Shown: in pieces, positions 33,831 through 44,110 of the stretch
How the letters are laid out: each line of letters begins with the position of its first letter
Position numbering within the stretch: the first letter of the stretch is position 1
From: Kingdonia uniflora
Taxonomy: Eukaryota; Streptophyta; Magnoliopsida; Ranunculales; Circaeasteraceae
Direction: 5' to 3'
Assembly: GCA_014058105.1 (NCBI GenBank)
Contig: JACGCM010000715.1
Location: 1 to 64,000, forward strand
Length of the DNA: 64,000 nucleotides
Program-made: the position numbers and the translations under genes
Notes under the pieces: generated by a model
What the model was told of the DNA's origin: nothing
Database searches by the model: none
What the model saw: only the letters and a program-made list of their open reading frames with translations

Positions 33831-34975
33831 AAGCGCTATACAAATCAAAACGGTACCTTATACCGCCGTTTAGTCATGGGGCCTTACCTCAAGTGCCTCT
33901 TCAGAAGGAAAGCAGATGAGATACTCCGCGATTTACATGACGGAACTTGTGGCTCCCATGCAATAGGTCGATCACCCGCAAACTGAGCAATTACTAAAGG
34001 AGTATTCTGGCCAGGCATGCGCAAGCAAGCAGAAGAGTACTCACACAAATGTGACATATGTCAACAATATTACCAAATGATATGCACCCCTGCCCTCGAA
34101 CTTCATACAAGTAAGATGTTTTGGCCATTTAAAATATGGTCGCTCGATCTTGTCGGTGAATTTCCTAATTTTCTAGGTAATCACCGACACCTACAAGTAG
34201 GTATAGATTATTTTACAAAATGGGTAAATGTAGTTCCACTCTATCTTACCAAAGAAGAAGAGGCCATATATTTTATCTAGAAACACATCATTACTCGATT
34301 TGGGTGCCCCCACCTGATTCGTATCGATAACAGGCCAAAATTTGTTATAGAAAAAATTACAGCTTTCTTCAGCCAACACAATATCATCCACTCACCATCC
34401 AATCCCTACTACCTTCAAGGCAATGGTCAAGCCAAAATTATCTACAAAACCATCATTGATGGGCTCAAGAAAAGGCTTCATTTATAGAAAAAAGGGAATT
34501 AGGTTCAAAAACTTCTTTATGTCTTATGGGCATATCGTACCACTCCACGTCAATCAACCGGTTGCACTCCATTCCTCCTTGCCTATGGCACTGAAGCTAT
34601 CATTCCTATCATCTAGTCAAAGACTACGAGCTAACTGACGAGGAAAACAAATTTGAATTAGCCTGTAATCTTAATTGGATCAATGAAACCAGGGAACGTG
34701 CCATTGCTAACCTTGGTCGATATCACCATATGCTGGTCGGTTCGTACAACAAACGAGTCAGAAGCCATACCTTCCAAATCGGCGATCTCGTCTTCAAAGA
34801 AATCCCTCAACACAGAAAAGTGCCTTATGCTGGGAAACTAGCAGAAAATTGGGAGGGTCTATTCCTTATCGCAAGTCTCTCAAGCCTGGGGTCATATAAC
34901 CTCATGATAGAAGAGGGAGTTCATATCTCAAATCCTTGGAATACTAGGCGACTGAAATGGTACTATCGTTAAGTC
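33831..34975 (+). pseudogene. Integrase of element B
   Basis: The zinc-binding part (EEYSHKCDICQQYYQMI near 34032) is followed by WPFKIWSLDLVGEFPNFLGN (near 34130) and YFTKWVNVVPLY. The second acidic site reads IDNRPKF near 34325, with DNG altered to DNR. The C-terminal module at 34730-34972 has SHTFQIGDLVFKEIPQH and ENWEGLFLIASLSSLGSYNL, and ends RRLKWYYR, the natural end of pol. Stops occur in between. Confidence 0.83.
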
Positions 34976-35099
34976 CCTCACTACTTCATTTATATTTCTT
35001 CCTTTTTTCCATTCCAAAAGTGAGATTTTCATCTCCATCCAATGTCTATCCATGTCTATTCAATGAAACTTACAATTTTTTCTCCCATACATCTCTCTA

Positions 35100-35775
35100 C
35101 TTTGTGCACAATAAATAGATTAAAACATAGATAATACTAGCTTTCAATCGATCTCTATATTATTTAAATCAAAGATAATACTTGGTTTGGCTGACTCTAC
35201 TAAATCTCTGCGATAAAAACAAAGGTAATGCTAGTTTTCAATCAAAGACTCTACCAGACATAAGATAAAGCAAATATAAAACTAGCTTTTTTTTACCTTA
35301 ATATGATTGCGACATCATACCAGTTAAATCAAGGATAATACTTGGTTTAGCTGACTCTACTAAATCTCTGCAATTAAAACAAAGGCAATACTAGTTTTTA
35401 ATCAATGACTCAGCCAGACATAAGATAAAACAAAGGTAAATCTAGCTTTCATCTACCTCAATATGGCTGCGATATCATACCAGTTAAATTAAGGATAACA
35501 CTTAGTTTGGCCGACTCTACTAAATCTTTGTGATTAAAACAAAGGTAATACTAGTTTTTAATCAAAGACTCTACCAGACATAAGATAAAGCAAGGTAAAA
35601 CTAGCTTTCATCTACCTCAATATGGCTGCTACATAATACCAGTTAAATCGAGGATAGCACTTGGTTTGGCAGACTCAATAAAGGTAATACTAGTTTTCAA
35701 TCAAAGACTCTACCAGACATAAAATAAAACAAAGGTAAAGCTAGCTTTCATATCTCAATATGTCTGTAACAACTA
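35100..35775. repeat. Tandem repeat of about 150-160 bp between pol and aORF1 in element B
   Basis: The phrase 'gactctactaaatctctg' and close variants start near 35202, 35352, 35512 and 35672, giving periods of 150, 160 and 160. Each unit also has 'aatcaaagactctaccagacat' (first 20 bases shared in most units) and 'ctagctttcatctacctcaa'. It is the reverse-strand counterpart of the A repeat and lies at the same point between convergent genes. Confidence 0.85.
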
Positions 35776-35829
35776 TATTGTTTAGGTTACATATACAACT
35801 ACAATGGATTCTTTTCTACTGTTGGGATG

Positions 35830-38800
35830 TCAGCTACACTTTCCCCTGTAACTGGAGGTCGATCAGCCATAAATTATAGAGCTCGAACAATCACTATAAT
35901 CCTGCCCTGCTCTATTAATTTAACAGATCGGGGGCGCAAATCCATTTCCATGGATTGCATACAATTTCCTCGATCTATATCAGCTCTGCAGGTATATCCC
36001 ATGTCTGATAAATAGCTAAACAAGGTATCTTTTTCTGACTCAAGCCTTTTTGCCCCCCTTACAAAATAGGCAATCTTCAAGCCTCTTACACCATTCTTTG
36101 TGCCTTTTCAATTCATTATCTACTCGAGCTACGAATGCAATGTTTTCTTTTGCCTTCTTGTTATCTTTATATAATTTAGCATGATTTATTGCCCTCAAAT
36201 CCGCCACCTGAGCTCAAAGTTCCTCAATCTCCTAGTTTAAATCTTCCCCAGCTGGAATTTTCTGTAATAGTTCATCTTTCTTCATTATCAAAATATCCTT
36301 CGTTCTGATAACCCGCTCTAATCCTTATTCCCTAGAAATATTAGCATACAATTTCCTTTCGCACTCCCTTAATCGCTCAACTCCATTTCGTACATAACCT
36401 TGAGCTCGTGCTACATCCCCCTCCAGCTCTCTTATTCGAGCTGACTGGCTAACTACATCACCTTGAACAAGGGAGACCTTGGCATCACTTTTATTCTTCC
36501 TTGACCGCTCCCCAGGCTTGGCATTTCTGGCTCGCGAATTGGCCTGCGCCAATTCGGTCATCAATTGTGCCACCCTTTTATTCAACTCATCATACTTCGT
36601 TGCACCGTCTGAAACTCCATATCTTTGGTAGGTAGGGCTGTAGTCAGCTAATCAGCAACAACTTCGGAGGTAGATAGATCATCTCGAGCTTTTTTCAGCT
36701 TGTAATCCTTCTCGACCATTTTTCCCTTCAATTGTTCCGGCTCGTTTATGGCATTCACTATATCAGCTTAAATTTTCTCCTGATTGTTTATTTTCCTGAT
36801 CAATTCGTCCTTTAAACTGGCCACATAATGATTTAACCCTTCCTCTGATCTTTCTAATGCCTATATACGGTATCGATCCATGTCAACATCCCTACTCCTT
36901 ACCATCAGTGTATCATTCTGGCTTTTGAGATTCGATGCGTGTTCTTTTATCTCTGCGAGATCTTGTTGCCCTTTATTAATTTTGGCATCCTTCTCTTCGA
37001 TCTTCTGAGCGAAGTCGACAGCAGTTTGGGTTGCCTCGACAAATTTGAAGTCTACCTGTACATGCTGATCTTCCCTTTCTTCATTTGCTTCTCTCATCCT
37101 ATCAAATTCTTCGGCAAATTCTTGGTCAAATTGGCATACCTTATCTTCACTCAAGCGAACTGATTCCAATTCGGCCTACACATTACAAATACAATATATC
37201 AAGTTCGATTTAGAACACTCATTCAACACATATATATCAGTTCTAACAATATATCTATTTTTTGGCATCTACTATGTAAAACTACTTCTAGACTTAAGGT
37301 TAAAGTACAATCTCAGATGGATGTTCCATAACATATGCCTTTGAGTCTAAGGTACACATTCTCTATATGTTAATTTATTAATACTTTGGAATTTCCTGTA
37401 CGCCATTTTAATACCATTTCCCCTAAACTGATAACAAGTTTTTGGTCTGTCTCTACACTCTACTTTTTACTTTGTAGCTCTACACTAATGATGCATACAA
37501 GTCAAATATATCTTGATCTGTTCTAACTTGCAATTCGCGTTGCAAAGACAATAGGGATGCTGAGGCGTCTCTATCCTTAGCAAGCTCAGTCTCTAAATCA
37601 TTTATTCTGAGGCGCATGTCTTTAAGCTCTTACAACCAAGTTTACAAAAGTAGCTTAGCCTATAGAATTCTATCTGACAAAAATTATCTAATTAGCTTTA
37701 AAGCATTCCAAATACTCATACAATCACAGAGTCATCATTCTACTCTACCTTCTTATTTTCCCCCACTGGATGCTCATTGTCATCCCCTTGGTTGCCTCGC
37801 ACCGTTTGAGGAGAGACAGCGTCCAGTCCATCTACTACTCTAACAACAACATCTTCCACCTCATCATCTTCCTCCTCCTCAGCATAGGTGTCCGCCATAA
37901 TGGCATTCACCTCTTCTTCGGAATACCACATTAATATGAGGTGACGTCTGAGTCTATCGCGCTCAGTTATCACCTCCTCCAAATTTATTCTCACTTCCGC
38001 GCTCAGATTGTTGATCTTCACCACTTGCAAAGCCTTTAGGGCCTCCAGCCTCTTCCCCTCCTTAATGAAGTTAAACTTTAATCGAGCTACGTTCTTCTCA
38101 AGTTTCCCCTTCATCAGCTCAGCTTTCTCCTCCTTGACCCAGAGGCATATCCCCTTCATCAGGCGAGCAACCTACAAATCAAACAAACTCGACCTCATTG
38201 TTAGCTCGAATCGTAATATAAAAAATTTATCACATATTTAAGCAAATGAGCCTACCATTTTTCTCATCTCCTCATCCCCATGGAGAGCTGTCCGCCTAGC
38301 CCTTTTCTCCACCTCTTTTAAATCGTCCTCTACAGCAGGTCGGTCCTCTACGACCTTTACCCCAAGCTTTTTAGAAGGTTCAACCCTTCTCATTTTTGCC
38401 TTTCCCGCGGCCTCACCACTTCCCGTGGTTCCAGAGGTCGAACGACGCTTCAGCGTCAGCTTCTTGGGAAAAGTTCAAGCTAGCTTGCTGGACGTAGTAG
38501 ACTCTGGTATTCTCGTATAGTCCACTCCAGAGGCCTTGGGAAAGTTCACTCTCTTTTCCCCTTCGGTTCCCTTCTTCTTGCAGCCATCAACTCTTATCAT
38601 TAGCCTCGTCGATTGAGACTTTTAAACTTTTTTGGATCGACTGTTAACACATTTTTTTTTCTGCTAATGCCAAGTTCTTCCAGCATAGCCTTGAGCTCTA
38701 TCCCTTCCTGATCAACTGTATCTAACAAAGACTCTTTCCTCGCCACCTGTGATCGAGGACCTGTCATTCACAACACATCTCATCAATAAAGCAACATACA

Positions 38801-39607
38801 ATTTCAACATATTAATCTTATATATTATACATTGTTAGACTTACATTGTTTTACATTTCTAAACAAAAGTTCCATAGGTTCTTCGTCATCTCTTTAAAGG
38901 CAATCACCCTTCACCCATATCATATTATCATTCCAAGGCCGATCTGCTGAGTACAGATCGAAGAAATGAGGCCGAGTCGAGCTCACAAAAAAATATGCCC
39001 CTCCACTTCCAGAATAGTTTTTTACCCCATAAAGCTGTAAAACATCCTCAGGAGATATCCCCATCATAATCCCATCTTCTTGCCACCACTTATTTAAAAA
39101 TTCATAAACACTTATCACCTCCCACATGTTTTCGTTCGACTGAACAGGACATGCTCCAATGATGTTCACAATATCTTTTGCCAGAGTGCTAAGGGGAAGA
39201 TTCAACCCGTACTCTAACTGAGACAGGTAACACAAAAAATCTTCTGCCAGGTCATCCTGAACGCTCCCATCAAAGTACTCTAAAGTGATCAATTTATCTA
39301 TACCCCTATCTCATTTCTCCTTCTCTAAATCAGCTAACAGATAAAAATATTTCTCTCTCGTTGCTACAGTGCAACTCTTAAATTACCTACCGGCATGTTC
39401 CACACAACCGCCTCTTCTACCCCCTATAGAAGCCTTGGCTTTACAAAACTCGTTGAACACATTAGAGTGATGAGGATAGGTTACCAATCTTCCAGGGAAA
39501 TCAGGAAATTGATCAATCCCTACTTCTTCCTCACTATCAGGCATTATAATTTTAGACTCTGCCGATCGACTAGAGGTTGACGCGTCATTGACATGTGTAC
39601 TCTCCAT
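35830..39607 (-). pseudogene. Antisense multi-exon gene aORF1 of element B
   Basis: It begins MESTHVNDASTSSRSAESKI at 39607. Past one stop, exon 1 contains a 132-residue open segment (39292-38894): ITLEYFDG, EDFLCYLSQLEYGLNLPLS, ENMWEVISVYEFLNKWW and SGSGGAYFFVSSTRPHFFDL. This arrangement resembles the plant 'putative gypsy-type transposase' domain (PF04195). Introns fit at 38844-38761, 38255-38172 and 37527-37176, at A's positions. A third intron from 37748 has lost its acceptor AG (AA at 37631-37630). Basic, then long heptad-rich coiled-coil exons follow (38159-37740, 37169-36861, 36585-36325). The product is unknown and possibly structural. Confidence 0.75.
38761..38844 (-). other. Intron 1 of aORF1, element B
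   Basis: The donor is GTAAGT and the acceptor is AATGACAG, 84 nt. It sits at the same exon boundary as 9931-10013 in A. Confidence 0.7.
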
Positions 39608-40018
39608 ATCACCTACAAGTTTACTGATAAGGGTTTGATCCTACACAAATACTTCTCACGATGGACCTACATATATGTTTAGATATCTATTATTATCTTT
39701 TGCATATACGCCAACCACATATATATATATATCTTTTATATATCATAAATAAAATAGGCTTTTATAGATTACTTTAAATAGTAATTTTTAGATTTGCCTA
39801 AACACAAAATATGATATTTAAAAATGCATTCATATATCACCAATCCTTTACTAACCTTCTATGTTGGAATGAGAATCTGACGCAGTACCTAATCTTTACT
39901 TCACAATGTTGCTGTATAGCCACATTTATGACTCAGTCTCTACAACTCTCTCTCGCTTTGACTATTGATCACTCTCAATTAAATCCTCACAAAATTTTCT
40001 GCTACTTTTGTTTTTCTT

Positions 40019-40300
40019 CTACCTTTCTTTCTCACTGCTTTTCAAGTTTTTAAAAGTTAAGAAATGTTTAAATGATGCAGATGAAGCGTTATTTATATTT
40101 TCTCTCTCTAACTGTTGGTAATTATTGAGCCTCGCACGAGCGACCCTCGGTTTTGGATCTGAGGCATCCCTTCCACTATCAATGACAGATGTCTTGCACC
40201 TTTTCGGTAAAAATGCTTTCCCCTCATTACCCTTTGCCTTATATTTTAATTCATTTTCATCTCTCTTTTCTAAATCTCTCTCTGTCCTCACCACACTCAT
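40019..40300 (-). CDS. Small basic ORF in the antisense region of B (hypothetical)
   Basis: This is a 93-residue open frame beginning MSVVRTERDLEKRDENELKY, highly charged. It lies between aORF2 and aORF1 on the same strand. I found no convincing counterpart in A or C, so it may be an exon, a leader segment or chance. Confidence 0.3.
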   Translation of the reverse strand: MSVVRTERDLEKRDENELKYKAKGNEGKAFLPKRCKTSVIDSGRDASDPKPRVARARLNNYQQLERENINNASSASFKHFLTFKNLKSSEKER

Positions 40301-40709
40301 GATGACTTACACTTACATGCAATCAGGTTTTTACAGCTTTTACACAAGAGACAAAATCACAAACTACCTGCTTTTATTTTTTTTCATCTTCTTCTTATAG
40401 AAGTGCTGACAACGTTTCCAAAGTAATCAAAATTTCAAAACTTTTTAAATTCATTTTTTCACAACAGTCACAAACAACATTCGCAAATATAGAGGATCGA
40501 TTTAACTATTATGCTCATTCCATTTCTTTGAAATAATTCAAACTCATATAATTACAAGCACTCATGCCATGAACATTTACATTTATTTTATTGCCCTTAC
40601 ATATAATTACACCTAAAACAACCACATCCGATCAGGTATCCTCTAGCAATTCTCACATCTTCCAATTCGATCTCTTCTACAACAATCAATCTCACAAAAT
40701 TTTTTAAAG

Positions 40710-40931
40710 CTACAGGATTCTCCATAATTTCTCGGAACAGCTCTTCATAAAAATGACGTTCATACTCGCGTTTTTCCCAATCCCATCTAAACCTTCAATT
40801 TGAATACCCCTCATTGGTTGTTCAGCATCATAATCCAACAGTCTAAAAATCTGCTCCCGCACTTCAACTATCTTTATCGCCAGCCACCCTTCAACGGCAT
40901 AATGAATTCTCTCAGATCGACTCCACACCAT
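40710..40931 (-). CDS. Antisense ORF2 of element B (small conserved protein)
   Basis: This is a 73-residue frame starting MVWSRSERIHYAVEGW and continuing IKIVEVREQIFRLLDYDAEQ and GIQIEGLDGI. C's copy (51710-51510) starts MVRTRSQRVHHARERC and keeps KKVTEVRKRIIGLLGYEGD and LQLEG, so the protein is conserved between families. A TATAAATA box lies at 40978-40971, about 40 bases before the start codon. The family is not recognised. It is short, charged and probably helical. The frame is open in B. Confidence 0.6.
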   Translation of the reverse strand: MVWSRSERIHYAVEGWLAIKIVEVREQIFRLLDYDAEQPMRGIQIEGLDGIGKNASMNVIFMKSCSEKLWRIL

Positions 40932-40970
40932 TTTTATTCTCTTCCACCTGTTTAAAACTTATCCCCCCCT

Positions 40971-40980
40971 TATTTATACA
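40971..40980 (-). promoter_or_regulatory. TATA-like box of antisense ORF2 in B
   Basis: TGTATAAATA lies on the minus strand. The box is also present in C (TATAAATAAG, 51750-51741) and degraded in A (TATGAATAAG), at similar distances from the start codon. Confidence 0.55.
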
Positions 40981-41404
40981 TCTTTGTTATAAATTCCCCA
41001 TAACTCGTGATACTATCGTATTATCTCGTAACAGAAAACCTAGTATCTTGAGGAAAGCTATTTAAACATATCTCTCCCTATCGAGCTCTGTCATTTAATC
41101 ATATTCCATATCGAGCTAATTCTTTGCAAATCTAGTATTCCAGAATGCCTTCCCTGAGCTCGAACTTCCCATTCTAAAATTTCTGCAATTTTCTCTCTCC
41201 CCCAAAATTTTAACCCCCAGGTCGAACATCATCTTTTACAAACATTATTTTAACAGCTTGATTTTTCAAAAAGTTGTACGCTATAATCTCATATAGATTG
41301 CAAATCTTTTTTTAACCCAGAGTTTGGATAACAAATTTTTAACAGCTAGATTATCGACACAGAGTTTGGATAACAAAATTTATTCATCTGGAATACAAAT
41401 TACA

Positions 41405-41540
41405 GGTACTTGATAGATAATAAATCTTTCAGGTACTATACAGATAGCAAGTCTTTTAAGTACTCAGAAATTAGGTATTTTATAGATAACAAGTTTTTGA
41501 AGTGCATTACAGATAACAAGCCTTTCAGGCACTCCAAAAC
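41405..41540. repeat. Short tandem repeat in B antisense region
   Basis: Four imperfect copies of a 'gataacaagtctttcaggtact'-like unit (first 20 bases) begin near 41416, 41443, 41485 and 41512. The period is 27 with one 42-base step. No counterpart was noticed in A. Confidence 0.6.
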
Positions 41541-41965
41541 ATCAAATCCTTTAGTTCATCCAACTTTAGTGATGTTTCACTCCAAGAATCCTCTAATGCA
41601 AAGAAGGTATTGGAAGTCACAATAGGGCCTTCATCCTTCGTACCATCTTACTCAAAGCAGAAATTTAGTTTGGAGGAAGTCTGGGCATGAAAGAAAAGGA
41701 CTCCGTGCTTGAACACACTCTTCAAACAGGAGGTCTTCTCAGTGCCAAAGAGACGAGCCATTCTCTGTCTTCCTCCTCCACTACCATCACCGCCTCTCCT
41801 ATAAGCACCACCCTCACAGAGTTGGTAGAGATGAAGAGGGCTTGACCTTAGAATCTAGTCCTATGAAAGACATCGGTGCAACTGCCCCGCAGTAATACCG
41901 GACTCCGCATCTGTCTCCCCAACCTTGTCTTCCTTAAGGATACAAAGGCAAAACCAACATTACTC
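41541..41965. other. Spacer in B antisense region
   Basis: There is no open frame with a recognisable product. The minus strand near 41850-41760 is rich in GGAGG/GGTGG, and it matches A near 7045-7150. This may be a Gly-rich exon or untranslated sequence of the antisense gene set. Confidence 0.35.
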
Positions 41966-42175
41966 TCATGTCAAGACAGCGTGGTAAAATTTCCACATAC
42001 AACAAAAGTCTTCCTCAGCTTCAGCCGCTTCATCTTTCGACATACCTTGATATGTCAGAGGAACAGGAACGGGAGTAGGCATCTCTAAGGACTGATCACC
42101 AAAATATTTCAACCTCAGCTTCTGCATCTTAACAGCAATTCCCTCTTCAAGAAACATTCGTCGGGTCTTCACCAT
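41966..42175 (-). CDS. Antisense ORF3 of element B (small conserved protein)
   Basis: The start MVKTRRMFLEEGIAVKMQKL is chosen because A shares it (MVKTRSMSL). An in-frame upstream Met at 42223 would add 16 residues. The product continues RLKYFGDQSLEMPTPVPVPL and ends after an acidic Ala-Glu-rich stretch. C's copy (52692-52440) keeps LAKVQEL, RYFGT, LPIPIPI and YHGM. The function is unknown. The starts and middle resemble aORF2 (MV.TR..., a helical segment, then LG/FG and a Pro- or Gln-containing tail), so the two may be duplicates. It is the gene nearest the 3' LTR and reads away from it. Confidence 0.6.
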   Translation of the reverse strand: MVKTRRMFLEEGIAVKMQKLRLKYFGDQSLEMPTPVPVPLTYQGMSKDEAAEAEEDFCCMWKFYHAVLT

Positions 42176-42240
42176 CATCAAAACTTTCAGAGAATTTGAC
42201 AACAAACAAGCGTACTTTACCATAAACCTCGGTACAGGTA

Positions 42241-42252
42241 CTATTTATATAA
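42241..42252 (-). promoter_or_regulatory. TATA-like box of antisense ORF3 in B
   Basis: The minus strand reads GGTTATATAAATAG about 70 bases before the MVKTRRM start codon. A clear TATATAAATA box outside the LTR and pointing antisense suggests an internal promoter. Confidence 0.55.
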
Positions 42253-42512
42253 CCCTACATTTAATGTGTAGGAATGTTTTCCCAAGCGTCATCATTCAAT
42301 GAAGATGAAACTCTTCAAGCCCTAACTACACATACATCAGTATTTCCATCATCATTTATTATAAAACGTCACCCCATAACATGCGCATTTTCCATGCTGT
42401 CAAATCCCTATCATTTCTTCCTTCATTTTCAAACTTCAAACCCGAATACCCATAAATTCACATATTCTTTATAAACTAAAGCCACTCTTGAGTTCAGTTG
42501 CGAAGGGGCAAT

Positions 42513-43139
42513 TGTAGGGGCCTACCCCTTTATCTTACCCAAATCGAGCCGTCTCCAGTTCAAATTACTTCCATATTAGACTCACGCCCTCTATACATGA
42601 CTTCAACAGTTAACATTACCACATACTCCACGAACTGATAAAGAACGTAGGTCGAGCTCAAATAGAAAATCCTGAACAAGTTAAAGATACCAATCTCTCA
42701 CGAACTCAATAGTTACTCAGTCAACTGCCACTAACCGCATTGTTCGGAGAACGTGCTTTAGCAGGATGAAGAATTGCGGAGAAGGTCTATATAAAGAAAA
42801 TGTTCTAGGAGAGACATGGACTAGAAAAATACGCGAGAAATCACCAAGAAAAGTTCATCTTCTACATTTTCAAAACTTCAAACTTCTTATTCATTAGATC
42901 AAGTATTTCTAAGTCGAGAGATCACTTGTAATATAGAATCAGCCTCAAGCAATAAAAGTTACTATTACAAAAACCCTTAACTTAAGGTCGTGGTTTCTTA
43001 CCTATTTAGAGGTTTTCCACGCTAAATTACCTGTGTTATTTCTTGCTTTCTTTCAAATTTTAGTCACAGGTACATTGGTGTAAGAGCCAATTCCAAGCCA
43101 CTTCAAGCTTACGGATTTTAGCCATTACACCATCCACAT
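42513..43139 (+). repeat. 3' LTR of element B
   Basis: It starts TGTAGGGGCCTACCCC and ends TTAGCCATTACA, 627 bp. The purine-rich GCGAAGGGGCAAT just before it is the likely polypurine tract. A TATATAAAG box lies near 42788. Confidence 0.92.
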
Positions 43140-43144
43140 ACCAT
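43140..43144. repeat. Right target-site duplication of element B (CCATC)
   Basis: It matches 28831-28835, and C's protease resumes with the next codon. Confidence 0.92.
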
Positions 43145-43400
43145 CAGGCACTACGTTTTAAATATAATGATGGCATCTATGTGATCAAAAGATGTTTAAA
43201 GTTCTCTTGAGCTTGTAAAAACACAATATCTAGCATACTTGATACATTCGACAGATTTGCTGCATATCAATTGCAGAAAGCTAATCACACAGATGATCAA
43301 CCTTCTAAAGTAGAACCTACAAAGTATATTGAGATCGATAGGCATAGCAGGGGTACATATATTGGTACTAAGCTTGTCCAACAGGAGAAAAAAGCTCTAA
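43145..43400 (+). pseudogene. Protease end and linker of element C
   Basis: It continues 28835 in frame with TYHQALRFKYNDGIYVIK, then passes into the linker region (TKYIEIDRHSRGTYIGTK near 43320) shared with B and E before RT. Confidence 0.78.
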
Positions 43401-44110
43401 TACATTTTTATAGATGAACAGAGTTGTCTTCACCTGGACTTCCCAAAAAATGTCAGGAGTTGACCTAGCAAAGGCCTGTAACAAATTGTGCATCAAAGAT
43501 AAAGCTGTGAAAGTAAAATAGAAATAGAGGAGCCTCTCACCTCATCTCTGAGATGAGGCCAACAATGAAATCGATAAATTGATCGAGTTCGGATTTATTC
43601 GAGAAGCCAAATACCCAGATTTGATCTCAAATATTGTAGCAGTTCTAAAGAAGAATGGGAAAGTCTGAGTTTGTATAGATTTTATAGTTCTAAATAAATA
43701 CATACCGAAAGATAGTTTTCTTCTTCCCATAATTCATCAAATTCTTGATTCTATGATAGGTTATGAGATGCTATCTATGATGGATGCTGCTTCAGGGTAA
43801 ACCAGATACCCCTCTTAAACGAAGATCAAGAAAGCACCAATTTCATCATTGAAAAAAGACTCTATTGTTACAAGGTCATGGAACACTTATGAAAGACCGT
43901 TGAAGTATATATTGACGATATGCTCTGCAAAAGCTTAAAGAAAAAAGATCATATTGTACATCTCGATATAGTCTTCAACATACCGCGATCATACAGAATA
44001 AAACTCATTCCTGATAAATATCAATTCAGAGTATACTCTGGCAAGTTCCTGGGGCATCTCATCAAGAAGAAAGGAATTAAAGTTGATTCATATTAGAATC
44101 GAGCTCTAAT
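43401..44110 (+). pseudogene. Reverse transcriptase of element C with internal deletion
   Basis: It reads SGVDLAKACNKLCI, EIDKLIEFGFIREAKYPD, LNKYIPKDSFLLPIIHQIL and LSMMDAASG. After YKVM (near 43880) about 20 codons are missing, which would hold the FGLKNAGATYQ region. The catalytic box YIDD is intact at 43908-43919. Frameshifts follow MMDAASG. Confidence 0.8.

Larger units (their letters stand above)
28836..43139 (+). mobile_element. Element B: complete but dead Tat-type gypsy retrotransposon
   Basis: B is 14,304 bp with LTRs 28836-29453 and 42513-43139 and target duplication CCATC, inserted into C's protease. The order is LTR, primer site, gag, protease, RT, RNase H, second RNase H, integrase, tandem repeats, antisense aORF1, aORF2 and aORF3, LTR. 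It is of the same family as A, with the same layout in inverted orientation relative to it. The first 150 bases of its two LTRs differ at 18 sites by hand count, 14 of them transitions. It is younger than A but not intact. Confidence 0.92.

Noticed and set aside
40019..40300. Small basic ORF of B as a fourth conserved antisense gene
   Set aside because: No matching frame was found at the corresponding places in A or C, so it is listed only as hypothetical.
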